DNA of 64,000 nt, taken from positions 558,001 through 622,000 of the forward strand of contig CM072904.1 in NCBI GenBank assembly GCA_037013685.1, in the 5' to 3' direction. The notes below the pieces were generated by a model. The model made no database searches. It saw nothing but the letters and a program-made list of their open reading frames with translations, and was not told the DNA's origin. Of the stretch, positions 1 through 10,536 are shown in pieces. Made by a program: the position numbers and the translations under genes. How positions within the stretch are numbered: the first letter of the stretch is position 1; each line of letters opens with the position of its first letter. This DNA comes from Acridotheres tristis (Eukaryota > Chordata > Aves > Passeriformes > Sturnidae).

Positions 1-959
1 TCTTTTCTATGCTAGTCTAAATACAAGTGCTGTTTTCACTGCCAATCGTTGTTTGCTTGTGCTGTTTCCACTGGCTAAAACCAGCATTTTTCCAGCTAGT
101 GTTGCCCTCCAGGAAAAACCACACATTCATACCTTTCTTGCATTTAGCACAGGACAACAAAACTGGTTCTCAGGAATAAGGATGTCTTCCTCAAAAAAAA
201 CCATTTGCTGTCAGCTGAGGTTTGACCTCTAATGGCTAATTTGGCATCATCATTTTGAGCACTGGAATACATAACAGTGTGAAAAAAACCCTCCCTGCTG
301 ACGTTTTATTTCCGCCTGCAGCTTTGCAAGTGAAAATAAAAGAACTGAAATAAACACCCAAACCGAAACCTTAGGTACAGTCTCTCACATACATCCACAA
401 AGAGGCCTTCAAGACAAAGATCTGTAAGGGAAATTTCACTGAAAACCGAGCTTTTGCAGACACTGAGAAAGAAAGTCTGCAACATGAGACCGTCTTCCTT
501 GAAGAAACACAGCTGATCCCAGCTCCCACTGCCACTGGGCTGTGTAAAACATAAACTTCACGCTAACCCTATGAAAACAGTCAACATGAGAGAGAGACAA
601 CAGTCTGCTCCGAGCTGCTGAAAGAGGAAAAAAACCTCTCAGGCTGTCATTCTCCCCTTGCTGTGACCTTCATGCTCCACTGAATTTCTGAAGATACTGA
701 AATCTTGGCAGGGAAGTGTACAGTCTGTGGGAACCAGGCAGTGCCGGCCAGGCTCACTGCTGAGAATTAGGCCCAGTTGAGCCCTTTTTTGGGGGACTCT
801 GAGTTTTATGTGGCCAACAGCACGGGGCTAAGCCAACTCCAGGCTGGGAATTTCACAGAATTGGTGCTGTGTGCACTCACGTATCATGTTGCAGAGCCAT
901 CACGGACAGAGTGCTCCCCCTCTGCCTGGCAACCATGAGCTGGGGCTTACTCAATGTCT
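1..959. other. Non-coding, no recognised feature
   Basis: Unique-looking, moderately AT-rich sequence. No open frame with splice borders that fits the missing EXD3 C-terminal region, and no repeat I recognise. Either a further EXD3 intron or 3' flank. Confidence 0.6.
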
Positions 960-964
960 ACTGG

Positions 965-1302
965 AATCTCCAGTGCCTAAAGGGGCTCCAGGAGAGCTGG
1001 AGAGGGACTTGGGACAAGGACCTTGAGTGACAAGACACAGGGAATGGCTTACCACTGCCAGAGGGCAGGATTAGATGGGATATTGGGAAAAAAAATCTTC
1101 CTTGTGTGTGTGGTGAGGCCCTGGCACAGGCCACCCTGGCACGGGATGTGGCTGCCCCTGAACCCCTGGAAGTGTCCAAGGCCAGTCTGGACGGGGCTTG
1201 GAGCACCTTGGGACAGTGGAAGGTGTCCCTGCCCATGGCAGGGGCATTGGAACTGGATGAGCTTTAAGGTCCCTTCCAACCCAAAGCATTCCCTGATCTT
1301 CA
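965..1302 (+). mobile_element. CR1 LINE 3' fragment
   Basis: This has the hallmark text of avian CR1 3' ends in order: a gapped match to the GGGATATTGGGAA block, the block around CTGGCACAGG, AAGGTGTCCCTGCCCATGGC, then GAGCTTTAAGGTCCCTTCCA near the end. The same string recurs many times in the window in both orientations. Short open frames inside it are chance. Confidence 0.9.
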
Positions 1303-2841
1303 TGCTGCTTCGGGGTGTCCCCTCCCACTGTGGGGAACAGTGACCACTCACTACAGGCTCTCACTATCGTTTATAAACTATCAGAGGTTAGCAAATAAAA
1401 ATCTCAATCAGAGACTCAAAAGAAGCAGAATTTGCCATGACAAATTATCCCAGAGTCTAATGGTATTTAGTAAGTCTCGTGTGGAGCCACTCCATACAAA
1501 GAGTTCGGTCCCTCTCAGCGAGGCGTGGTGCCAGGGCGAATGGCCACTCAGCCACTCAGCCAGCCCTGGACAAGTACCTCTGGAGGGCAATTCGCTCCCT
1601 CAACAGTGTCTGTCGAGGCAGAATAATACCAGCTGTGCTTCCTGGATGGAGCCTCTGCAGCACAGGCTGCAGATTACATCGGAATTGCCAAGACCAGGAT
1701 AAACAAAAAGATTAAGAGGGCCTCACCCTTTGTGTTGAACAATCGCACTCTGAAGCAAGAAATCACAGCCCACGTTGTGGGCAGGCACTGGGCTGAGCCC
1801 AGTTTGGGTGACTGGGGAGGAGTAAGCAGCTCACTCACACATCTGGGGAAACCACAGATACTCTTAATCACAGGTTTTCCTGACCTGTAGGTGCTGACAA
1901 ATTGCATCCTATGGATGAACCTTTTATTAAACCACAGAGGGTTTCCAAACGATATTCTCTTTCTCAGCATTCCCAAGTAATTGAAATCTGGCACACGTGA
2001 CCCTTCTGAATTCTTCATTTAGAGGGTGACACAGTGCTTTCCAAAGAGATTTCAGGGCTGAAAGGAAGTAAATGGAGACGTGATGTTGCATCAGTGGAAG
2101 GCAGCTCAAAAGCTGAACCAGGGGCTATGAGAACTGACATTTTCGAATTCTTTGATGATGTCTCAGCCCCACTGGAGCTGAAGACGCTTTTTGTCCTGAG
2201 TGACTCCCAAGGCCAACCCCTTGCTGTCTGCTGAGGCAGAAACATCTCATGAAATACGCAGCCTTTAAATCTTACTCTTTTTTCTCTGTGCATGATGAAG
2301 GACGACTGGTATTTTAAAATGAATAAAATGACTGTTCTTCAGGCCAGGAAAGGTGACCACAAAGCAAAATTGCCCTGGTTCCACTTCCATGCCATGCTGG
2401 AGCAGGAGATAGCTGCTCAGTTCACAAGTGAGTGAGAAAGACGATGCCTGGCAGTTCTCATCATCGTCTGGACCGACAGAGCAAGCCACATAAAAGGAAG
2501 AAAAAAGCCTCCTGATCAGATTGGTGTGACAGAGGCTCATGAGAGACATGCACATTTTCAATCTAAATGACAGCTTGAGGGATCTATATTACTAATTATC
2601 GACTAATATTGCCAGAGTTCCCAGGCTGGCTTCAAAGGTTCTCGCAAAGTGCCCCAAGTACAGGGTTTCCATCTCATCGTAAGGCCTTTTTCTTTGTCCC
2701 TGCTAAATGGATTGCTCCATCCTGGGCTCCCTGTGCATAAATCAGCTTGCACATGATGAGCTTTGCAGCAATGAAATTCGTTACCTTAACCACAAAAAAA
2801 ACAGAAACATTTGCTGCAACTGTAAGAATGCTTTTGCACCT

Positions 2842-2845
<4 letters not shown>

Positions 2846-2872
<27 letters not shown>
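2846..2872. repeat. Poly(A) run of 27
   Basis: An uninterrupted run of 27 adenines, preceded by CCTAATT. No retrocopy can be recognised on its 5' side, so a simple mononucleotide expansion is the safer reading. Confidence 0.9.
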
Positions 2873-2874
<2 letters not shown>

Positions 2875-2979
2875 CTGTTTCCTCTCTTCCTCCCCTTTCC
2901 TCCCTGCCAACTCCTAATCCCATGCTAACACCTTTGTAAAGGCTGGGATGCGTAGTTTGGAAACTGAAAGAGCAGGGAA

Positions 2980-2991
2980 GGGGGGGGGGGG
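2980..2991. repeat. Poly(G) run of 12
   Basis: An uninterrupted run of 12 guanines flanked by purines (GGGAA on one side, GAAAG on the other), about 110 bp from the poly(A) run. Confidence 0.9.
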
Positions 2992-4701
2992 AAAGTAGAA
3001 AAATATATCATATCTCCAGACAATGAAATTGAGCAGCTATCTCTCATATCCTGCAGTGCTCAGGCTGAGGTCATAAGTTAAACAGGACATCAGGATAGGT
3101 GATGTAATTTGCTTATTTAAGATCAGAGCATTCAGTGAAGTGCAAGAGACAACCTATTTGAATGTGCAGATAATCCCCGCATCAATATGGGCCTGTTCAG
3201 ATGCACAAACTGCAGCTGGAGCCTGGATTTTTTTCCCCCACACATTTATTTTTGCAGGGGATATAATTGCAATCATTTTTCCTTGCAGGAAAGCCTTGAA
3301 ACCTCACCTGGGATCAGCCTCCTGTTGCGTTAGGTATTGTTCAAGAGGGGTCCCTGCCCCGGCCAGCTTAAAGGCTAAAGGGTCAAGTCAAACAGAGGGT
3401 GGGAAAGGAAAGAGAGGCCCGGGGGAGGTGGGGGTGGCACAGCGGCTCTGCAGGACCTGGGTCCCCCAGTCCGCTCCCCCCTCGTACCCGAGCAAAGCCT
3501 CAGACCCAGAACTGAGCTGAGCAGCAGCTCCACTTCTGAGTAAAGCCCAGCACAGCTTTTCTGCAGATGGACAGGCCCTCCTGGCTCCAAACCCAGCTGC
3601 AGAGCCTCACACCTGTGAGGGTTTTACAGCACTTGGAAACCTTTAACCACAAGGTTCTTCCAGATTCCAGGAGGAATTTCTTGGTGAGCCCAAACAACAC
3701 TGAACACAGTTGTCCCTTCAAGCCACAGTGACAAACCCTTGTGATATAAAGATATAAAGCTTGCAGTGTTTATCTCCTCAGTTTATCACCATCCGAGCCA
3801 GGATTCCTCCCTGTCAGCAGCACTGCTCACCCCAAGCCTGCCAGCCCTGCACCTTCACTGATCTGCTTTCACACCAGTGCTCTTTCAGTGACGCAAGTTG
3901 GCTGGGCCAGACACCTCAGCCACGGGAAATGAAACATCCTGGGCCCTGGGGCTCACAAGCAGTCAGTGACAAGGCCCTGGCACAGTGGCAAGTCCAGGTG
4001 TGGGTGTAGCCCACACCTCCTTTGGGTGGACCTTCAATCACATGGCATGGAAAAGCAAGATGGCAGAAGTCAGGCCAGTCATCCAGGTAATATATCCTGC
4101 CAAAACATGGTTGTTCTCAAGAGTTTCTTTAAGAGACTGGAATGATGTGGAGACATGGAGTTCATGTCCTTCTGCTGTTCCACCAGGACATACCCAAGGT
4201 GTCACAGCAAGATGTCCTAAACAGGGACAGCACCAGGAAGGGAGGTGGGAGACAACCACTGCTGTGAATGGATGGACCTGGGAGAGGAGCTGAATTTCAT
4301 CCTGCTACAAAATGACCCAGCTGTCAGCTGTCTGTGCCCATGACTGCAGCCACCTAATTTAGCAGGTTTGGGTGTATTTTTTTTTCTCCTAGTTCTGTGT
4401 TAGAATCTCCTTCAAGCTGTGGAGAGCAGAGCATCACTGATCTCCTGGATGAGTCAGGCTGTGAGCTGACCCTAAGGCTGCCCACAACAGCCCCCTACAA
4501 CTCCACAGAGATCTTCCTGACTACTCTAAGGGTTCGGCGTATTGAACTGATTATATCCAAACACCCCAAGCATTATTTCACACTGTCCCTTCCTGAAGGA
4601 AGTATTTCAGCTATCTGAAAAGAAGTAACATATAAGATACTGAAATGTGTGCAGAGTTGACAGGCACGTGACATTTGCATTTCAAATAGAAGGAATGGGT
4701 T

Positions 4702-5597
4702 TGTAACATTTTAAGGTGAAATGTAGAACTTCTATAGGGGTTGCTTGCTTGTCACCAAAAGATAGAATAATCTTTTCTCACTCAGCCCCACTAAAACATT
4801 CCTTAATAAAGGCAGCAGCAGGCTCAGCTACAGCTATTGTGCAGGGGTGGCTTCCCAGGATCATCACTGAGTCCTTACAATGCAGCACTATCTTGGGTTG
4901 CAATGCAGGATGTGACCAAAAGTCTGTATTCTATCACAATCTGTTGAAACTAAGAGGGGCAGTGATCCTGATTTCTGTGGGAGATATCCTCTGTTAATGG
5001 CCCAGCTGTTAACCCAGCTGTTGCAGTGTTCTTTATCTTTCCCACAGCCCATCCTCCCTCCAGGAGATCTCTCCTGTTCATGGCCATGCAGTCCCAGGGC
5101 AGGGCTGATAAAATTCCATCATCCCATTGGGAGATGCTCCAGCCAGGGGAGGAGCCAAGCATTTCCTACCCAGATCAAAGCTGAGATTTGGAACAGCAGA
5201 GCAGCCTTTTCCCACTGAATCCCAGAGGAAAACCAGAGCCTTGCACATCATCCCTGGAGCTTTGGAGGAAAACTGCACCTTGTGCAGGAGCCCTGCTCCA
5301 GCAGAACCACATCTGTCACTGCAGGAGGATGCAGCCACCATGGAATGGGACTGCACCAACCCCTGACTTACAGGGTGTCAGGTTGTGTTCTGACTCGGTC
5401 AGTGTTTTGGGTTTTTGTATTACTGTATTTTTATTTTAATTTTCCTAGTAAATAACTGTTATTCCTATTCCCATATCTTTGCCTGAGAGCTCCTTAATTT
5501 CAAAATTCTAACAATTTGGAGGGAGGGGGTTTACATTCTCCATTTCAAGAGAGGCTCCTGCCTTGCTTAGCAGACACCCGTCTTTCAAACCAAGACA
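4702..5597 (+). mobile_element. Solo LTR of an endogenous retrovirus (passerine ERVL-like)
   Basis: The stretch starts TGTAAC and ends near CAAACCAAGACA. It has a polyadenylation-like AGTAAA in the T-rich AATTTTCCTAGTAAATAACTG segment, and a purine-rich end (GGAGGGAGGGGG) typical of LTRs. I recognise the text as an abundant passerine LTR; family name and exact ends are from memory. No second LTR, gag, pol or env is nearby, so it is most likely a solo LTR. I saw no clear target-site duplication. Confidence 0.7.
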
Positions 5598-8328
5598 AGC
5601 ACTTGACAAACATATGGAATGAAAAGGTCATTCCTGCACCTTTACCTTTGGCAGCAGTCCCCACTCCTGGAGTCTTTAACTGGAGTGACCAAGCTGAAGC
5701 CCAGCACAAGTGGGAGCAGAAATGCTGAGCAGCCCCTGGATGACACTCCCTGTGCACTTGCTGCTCTAGGTCAGAGGTAGCCAATATTGGCCATTGGTTT
5801 AACAGAAAAAACAGCAGTATTTTGGCAGGGTTACAAAGCAAGCCCATTCTTTACATCTGCAAAAGAGAACGAGTCCATCCCTGCTGAGGGAACTGACAGG
5901 GGAAACGTATTTTCCAGCAGTCTTGGGTATAACATTGAACTGGGACCTATTTTTACCACATTCTCTGCACTACACGCATTAATTGCTACGACAACATTTG
6001 CTGTCATATTCAGTCCAGTCATTTACAGAACAGAAGTCCAGGAGACAAAACAAGCCCCTGCTCCATGAGACAGAGGGAGCAGGCAGGATGCCACATTGCT
6101 TCCTGTGACACACAGCTATGGCTGATGACACAGATAACCCATCCCGTGCTGGTAGCTCAGGCCCAGCTCCATGCAGGCGAGGGAGGAGAGGGGCCCAGCT
6201 CATGGATCAGTACTACCCATCCTCCTCCTCCTGCCTAGCAAGGACACCAGCAGCACCTGGCTCTTTCTGGAGCCCTGCTTGTGTGCCCACCATGCTCCCC
6301 CATTGCAGGGGCAGCCAAAACCCTCTGTCACCCCTCAGCAAAGTGCTCTGCAAGCAGGGGCAGAGCTCAGAGCAGTCTGAGAGCTCCCAGCCTCGGAGCA
6401 GCACAGACAGGCTGGCAAGCACCGCTCAGCAGTTTCGGGATCCAGCCTCCATTCTAATTAAGCCAAATTAGGTTTGCAAAGAATGAGGATGTTTTAGGAA
6501 GGACGTACAAAAGAACTGCTGAGGTCTCTGTAGGCCATGGAGGCCCGGAGCATCCTCCTGAAGGCAGAAATTGCCACTGTTGATATGGGCTGTCAGTTTT
6601 TCACAGTGCTGGAGGATGATCCTGCTCCCTGTGCTGCCCATGGCTCCCCTCGCACATAACCCCAGGAAGTGCAGCTGGGAGAGCTGGGATTCTCCTCCAG
6701 AGCACCAGCAGCACATCAGCCAAACTTGTGCTGTCTGCAGAGACAGCTGAGCAAAATCAGCTCCAAAATGCCAAGGCCTTAAATGGAGGTAAATATGATT
6801 CAGAACAGGGAGAGGTTTGACAAATCAGCATCTTCCCATGCTAAGGGGTATAAAACACGCAGCTGCTCTACCACCACAATTTACACGGAAGGCATTTCTC
6901 CTGGAAGTAAGAGAACACTTAGTATATATTCCTAGCAAGATTGATTACCTCTATTTATATTGTAAACTAAGACAGCATGTACTAAACCCATAGAGTTAAC
7001 CAGTTCCAGATCCCAGATCCTGAGTGAGGGGTCAGTTTTCCATTGTCTACTGCACAGTCTCGTGCATTTATTAGAGAGAACAGAGTTTCCTGCAGCATGT
7101 TTTTTTTTTTGTGTGTGTGTGCTTATTTTTGTGGTATTTCAACAACCATCAGGATGAGCACTGCTATTTTATGGGATGTCAGGGAATTGGAGAATCCACG
7201 AGGTTTTTTAAAGGTTTATTTGAAACAGCCAAGAAGCCAGCGTGCCACTATAAATATATGTATGTATAACAACTGCAATCTGTTCTGGGACAATAAAACC
7301 ACAGGACTGAAGGTAGTATCCCATAGCTGAATATATCCATTTATCCTGCAGTAAGATGAACCCCTGTTCTGAGGATCCAACCTGCAGGGAGTTTCATCAG
7401 TTTCCTCTCACAGCCAACCTGCCCAGCTGGACAATTCTCATTTGCTCTGTAAGTTACAGATCCAGTTTCAACATCTGACAGCAGATATAACAGAGGTGCA
7501 AGACACGCTCTCTGGTGTGTCTGCTCCTACACCACTTGTGCAGTTCCACTGGGCCAGGAGACCCCAGATCTCCACCATGAGGCATCGAGCCAGACTCACT
7601 GGCTTATTTATCCCTAAGAAAAAGCTAACTTTCTAACTAACTTGCTTCTTTTTCTCTCTTTAAACACTGATAAGGTGAGAGATGTTGACGTTCCGTGTTG
7701 GTTTATATTGCAGTTTGGGAAGGGATAGATTTTGGCGTGTTGCTGTAACAAATACAAGAGTGAAATTGGAAGAGATGGTGATTTGAGCTAACATAATTAA
7801 AATTTATTCTTAACAGCAATCCACAGATATCCAGTGCCAAACACAATCTGGAGTCATCAACTAGCATGGACATGAATTAACCTAATAGCTTCCGAAAAAA
7901 AGAGGCAGTCCTATGAAAAAATCCTCCTATTAAAGTAATTAAGTGTTAACAGAATCACAGAGCCATAATTAAACATGGTTTATAATTAAAACAGCATGTG
8001 TCCTAGACAGAGAACACAGCAACAAAGAGAGTCCAACCATGACAGTTGATGCCAAAACACATGCCAAGAACCAAAAATCAGAAAAACAGGCGAGTTTCTA
8101 GCAAAGCTGCAGATGCAGAGCCTCTGATCCTCTGACTGAGCCCTCAGCACTGCGGATGTCACAGATGTGACTGCACTCAGAACTCCTCACGGCTTTGCCA
8201 GGTGCTGCCAAAGTTCAAGAAGAACTCTTGGGAATCAAGAAGACACCGAGAGCAAGGCCCAGAACACCGAGGCAGCGCAGGGAGCGGTGAGCAGGCAGGA
8301 GCCGGGGCTCAAGCCAGCCTCGTCCTAC
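5598..8328. other. Non-coding stretch left of EXD3 exon 16
   Basis: Mostly unique sequence with a short T/GT microsatellite at about 7100-7122 and an AT-rich segment at 7690-8000. I searched the minus strand for the cysteine-rich EXD3 C-terminal exons and found none. It probably lies in the intron after exon 16. Confidence 0.55.
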
Positions 8329-8460
8329 CTGGCAGCGGCTGAAGATGTCACTCAGGGACACCTGCACGTTGAAGTGCTTCAGCACCTGCAGCGCCTGTTC
8401 CTTCGCCTTCTCGGAGCAGTTCACAGAGAAACACCTTCCTTCTCCCACCTGGGAGCGCAG
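8329..8460 (-). CDS. EXD3: EXD3 exon 16 of window (Mut7-C domain end, zinc-ribbon start)
   Basis: This 132-bp exon encodes residues 655-698, phase 0 at both ends. It runs LRSQVGEGRCFSVNCSEKAK through VLKHFNVQVSLSDIFSRCQ. C697 is the first cysteine of the C-terminal zinc-binding segment, whose other cysteines (human ACNCDQYLKV and following) are on later exons. The acceptor is CTGGTTTGCAG and the donor CAG|GTAGGA. A good donor follows, so the gene continues to the left, but I could not find the next exon between here and position 1. Confidence 0.95.
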
Positions 8461-10482
8461 CTGCAAACCAGAGACACCAGTGAGGCTGAGCGTCAGGGCA
8501 TGTGGGGCTGTTCTGTTTGGTTCGAATTCTGAATAATGCTTGGAGTTAGTGTGTGTTCACAGTCTGAATTCTGATCTGAGCACCACAATTGGTAACCTAA
8601 CAGCCACCTCTGCAAGAGCTCTGACTTCTGAAGCAGTGCATGATTTTATGTGTATGAAACATGATTTAAGCTGGAGAAAGCGAGGCTCAGGCTGGACCTT
8701 CTCACTCTCTACAACTCCCTGACAGAAGGATGCAGCCAGGGGATGCTGGTCTCTTCTCCCAGCTAACAAGTGACAGGACAAGAGGAAATGGCCTCAAGAT
8801 GCTCCAAGAGAGGCTGAGATTGGATTTCAGGGAATTTCAGGAACATTTCTTCACAGAAAGGTGGTCAGGCATTGGAATGAGTTGTCTGGGGAGGTGTTGA
8901 AGTCATCTCTGGAAGTGTTCAAGAGACATCTGGATGTGGCACTTGGAGACATGGTTTAGTGGGGACCATGGTGATGGTGCTGGGTTAACAGCTGGACTTG
9001 ATCATCCTAAAGGTCTTTTCCAACCTTAACAATTCCATTATTCTATTCTATAGAATATACCCAAGTCCCATTAACTCATAATTTGGTGAGGTGGTGCTGA
9101 CAGGGGCAGCAAAAGGATACTGAATTCAATCCCACTTTTCTGATGAAACTTGGCCAGATCCCACAGAGTGTGTCAAAGCACGATGATGGAAACAATGTCC
9201 AGTGACCCTCTGATTCACACAAATGTTTTCACCTGGAGTTGCCTGAGGGCCAAGAAATTTGAAGGGGTTGATGTGGGCAATCCCTCAATGTTTGTTACAC
9301 ACTCTGCAGAGGAGACTGCATCTGGGAATGAGCAGTCCCAGACACATCTTTATGGCCCTGCTAAGGACTCATAGGAGTGGGATCAACCACACACCAGTAA
9401 AGGAGCCCAGCAGAGGCATCCCATCCTTGTGGAGGGCATCCAAAGGCAAGAAAACTGAGGGAACCAGACATTTCCCAGGAGTATTGTACCCTGGAAGCAG
9501 TTATTTCTCTTTTGCAATTCCTACAAGTACTTTGAAATTAGAGCTCTGCCAAACAAGATGATGCTGGATTCTGAATTCCCTATTCCACCAGCTGTAGGCT
9601 CAAGGAACCTGCAGGGTGGCTGTACCCGTCTCACAGTGTCTCATTACAGGAGGAGTTTTATTCCACACTCAGACTTTCCATAGGAAATCAGCAATCTCTA
9701 TTCTGCAAATATTCTGCCTGAGTAGCTGGGAGACTTTATACTGACAGTTTGTGACAAAGAAGTCCTGTACCCTGGCTCGTATGAACAGAATTCTGGCATA
9801 TCCAGAATTATTTCACTCTTCCAAATGGATTTCTGGGCAGTAAAAAATTGCAAAGGACCTGCAGTAGGACATCACAGCATTGCAAGCACTGACTTGGCAG
9901 GTTCAGCACTGCATTTTGAAACGTGTCTGTGAACAGCTCTGAACAGCTGGTGCTGAGGGCAAGGTTGGGCTTTGCTTTGGCTTTTCTCTTTATCCATAAC
10001 AACACAAAATCTCTCCAGCTTCCACCGGACCCATGTTTGGGGACTTCCAATCTCTCCCTTCCAAGCCTGAAGAAATGTTCCTGAGGGCTGAAACTCTCAG
10101 TGTGGAGCCAGCCAGCAAGCAAGAATCTCTGGGACAAAAAGCACAGGAATTGAGCTGCCTTTCATCTACCAGTGAGACCAGACAGAAACACACTGTTCTG
10201 GATTGATTGGCTTGACTTCCACCCCTGCCCCCAATGGAGAGCAATCACTCTCCCCACTGATGCAGGACTGAGAATAAGTATAAAAAAGCATTTCACCCCG
10301 ACACTTGGTGGTTGAGAACAGCAAACCTCTGCAGATCCTAAATGCAGCTTTTAATGGAGAAAACATGAAAAAGCCAAGCCAGCTGTTGCATTCATGCCTG
10401 CCTTTTCCTCTTGTCTTCCCTGCACACCCCAGACCACACAGTGATCTGTGCCAGAAACACGCCAGCAGCTCGGAACACTCAC
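8461..10482. other. EXD3: EXD3 intron between exons 16 and 15
   Basis: A 2.0 kb intron with one CR1 copy. The remainder is unique non-coding sequence. Confidence 0.85.
8655..9052 (+). mobile_element. CR1 LINE 3' fragment
   Basis: An older CR1 copy: GACAGGACAAGAGGAAATGG, then the TTCAGGAACATTTCTTCACA block, the TGGATGTGGCACTTGGAGAC block, AAAGGTCTTTTCCAACCTTA and a degenerate ATTCTATT tail. Confidence 0.9.
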
Positions 10483-10536
10483 GGTCTGATATGGGAGTCC
10501 AGAGGTCAAAATGACTCTTCCTTCCTGTCGGGCAAT
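10483..10536 (-). CDS. EXD3: EXD3 exon 15 of window (18 codons, Mut7-C domain)
   Basis: A 54-bp exon, phase 0 at both ends, encoding residues 637-654, IARQEGRVILTSGLPYQT. The human counterpart is VARQEGRIILTSGLPFHK. In many bacterial and nematode Mut7-C proteins the strand reads ILLTRD; here, as in human, that acidic position is glycine (G649). The acceptor is a T-rich tract ending TTCCAG and the donor ACC|GTGAGT. It is separated from exon 14 by a 7.5 kb intron. Confidence 0.95.

Larger units (their letters stand above)
1303..4700. other. Non-coding stretch, unique sequence with low-complexity runs
   Basis: There is no supported gene. Positions 1340-1720 have a slightly higher CpG content and may be an old retroviral remnant, but I cannot assign it. 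Positions 2846-2872 are 27 A and 2980-2991 are 12 G. Around 2740-3340 the sequence is AT-rich, free of CR1 and may be conserved (see findings). The rest shows nothing I can name. Confidence 0.55.

Noticed and set aside
3140..3520. 126-codon plus-strand frame
   Set aside because: No domain, no splice borders and no codon bias; it spans an AT-rich block and a GC-rich block.
4702..5597. A full endogenous provirus
   Set aside because: Only one LTR-like stretch is present. No gag, pol or env text and no second LTR within the window.
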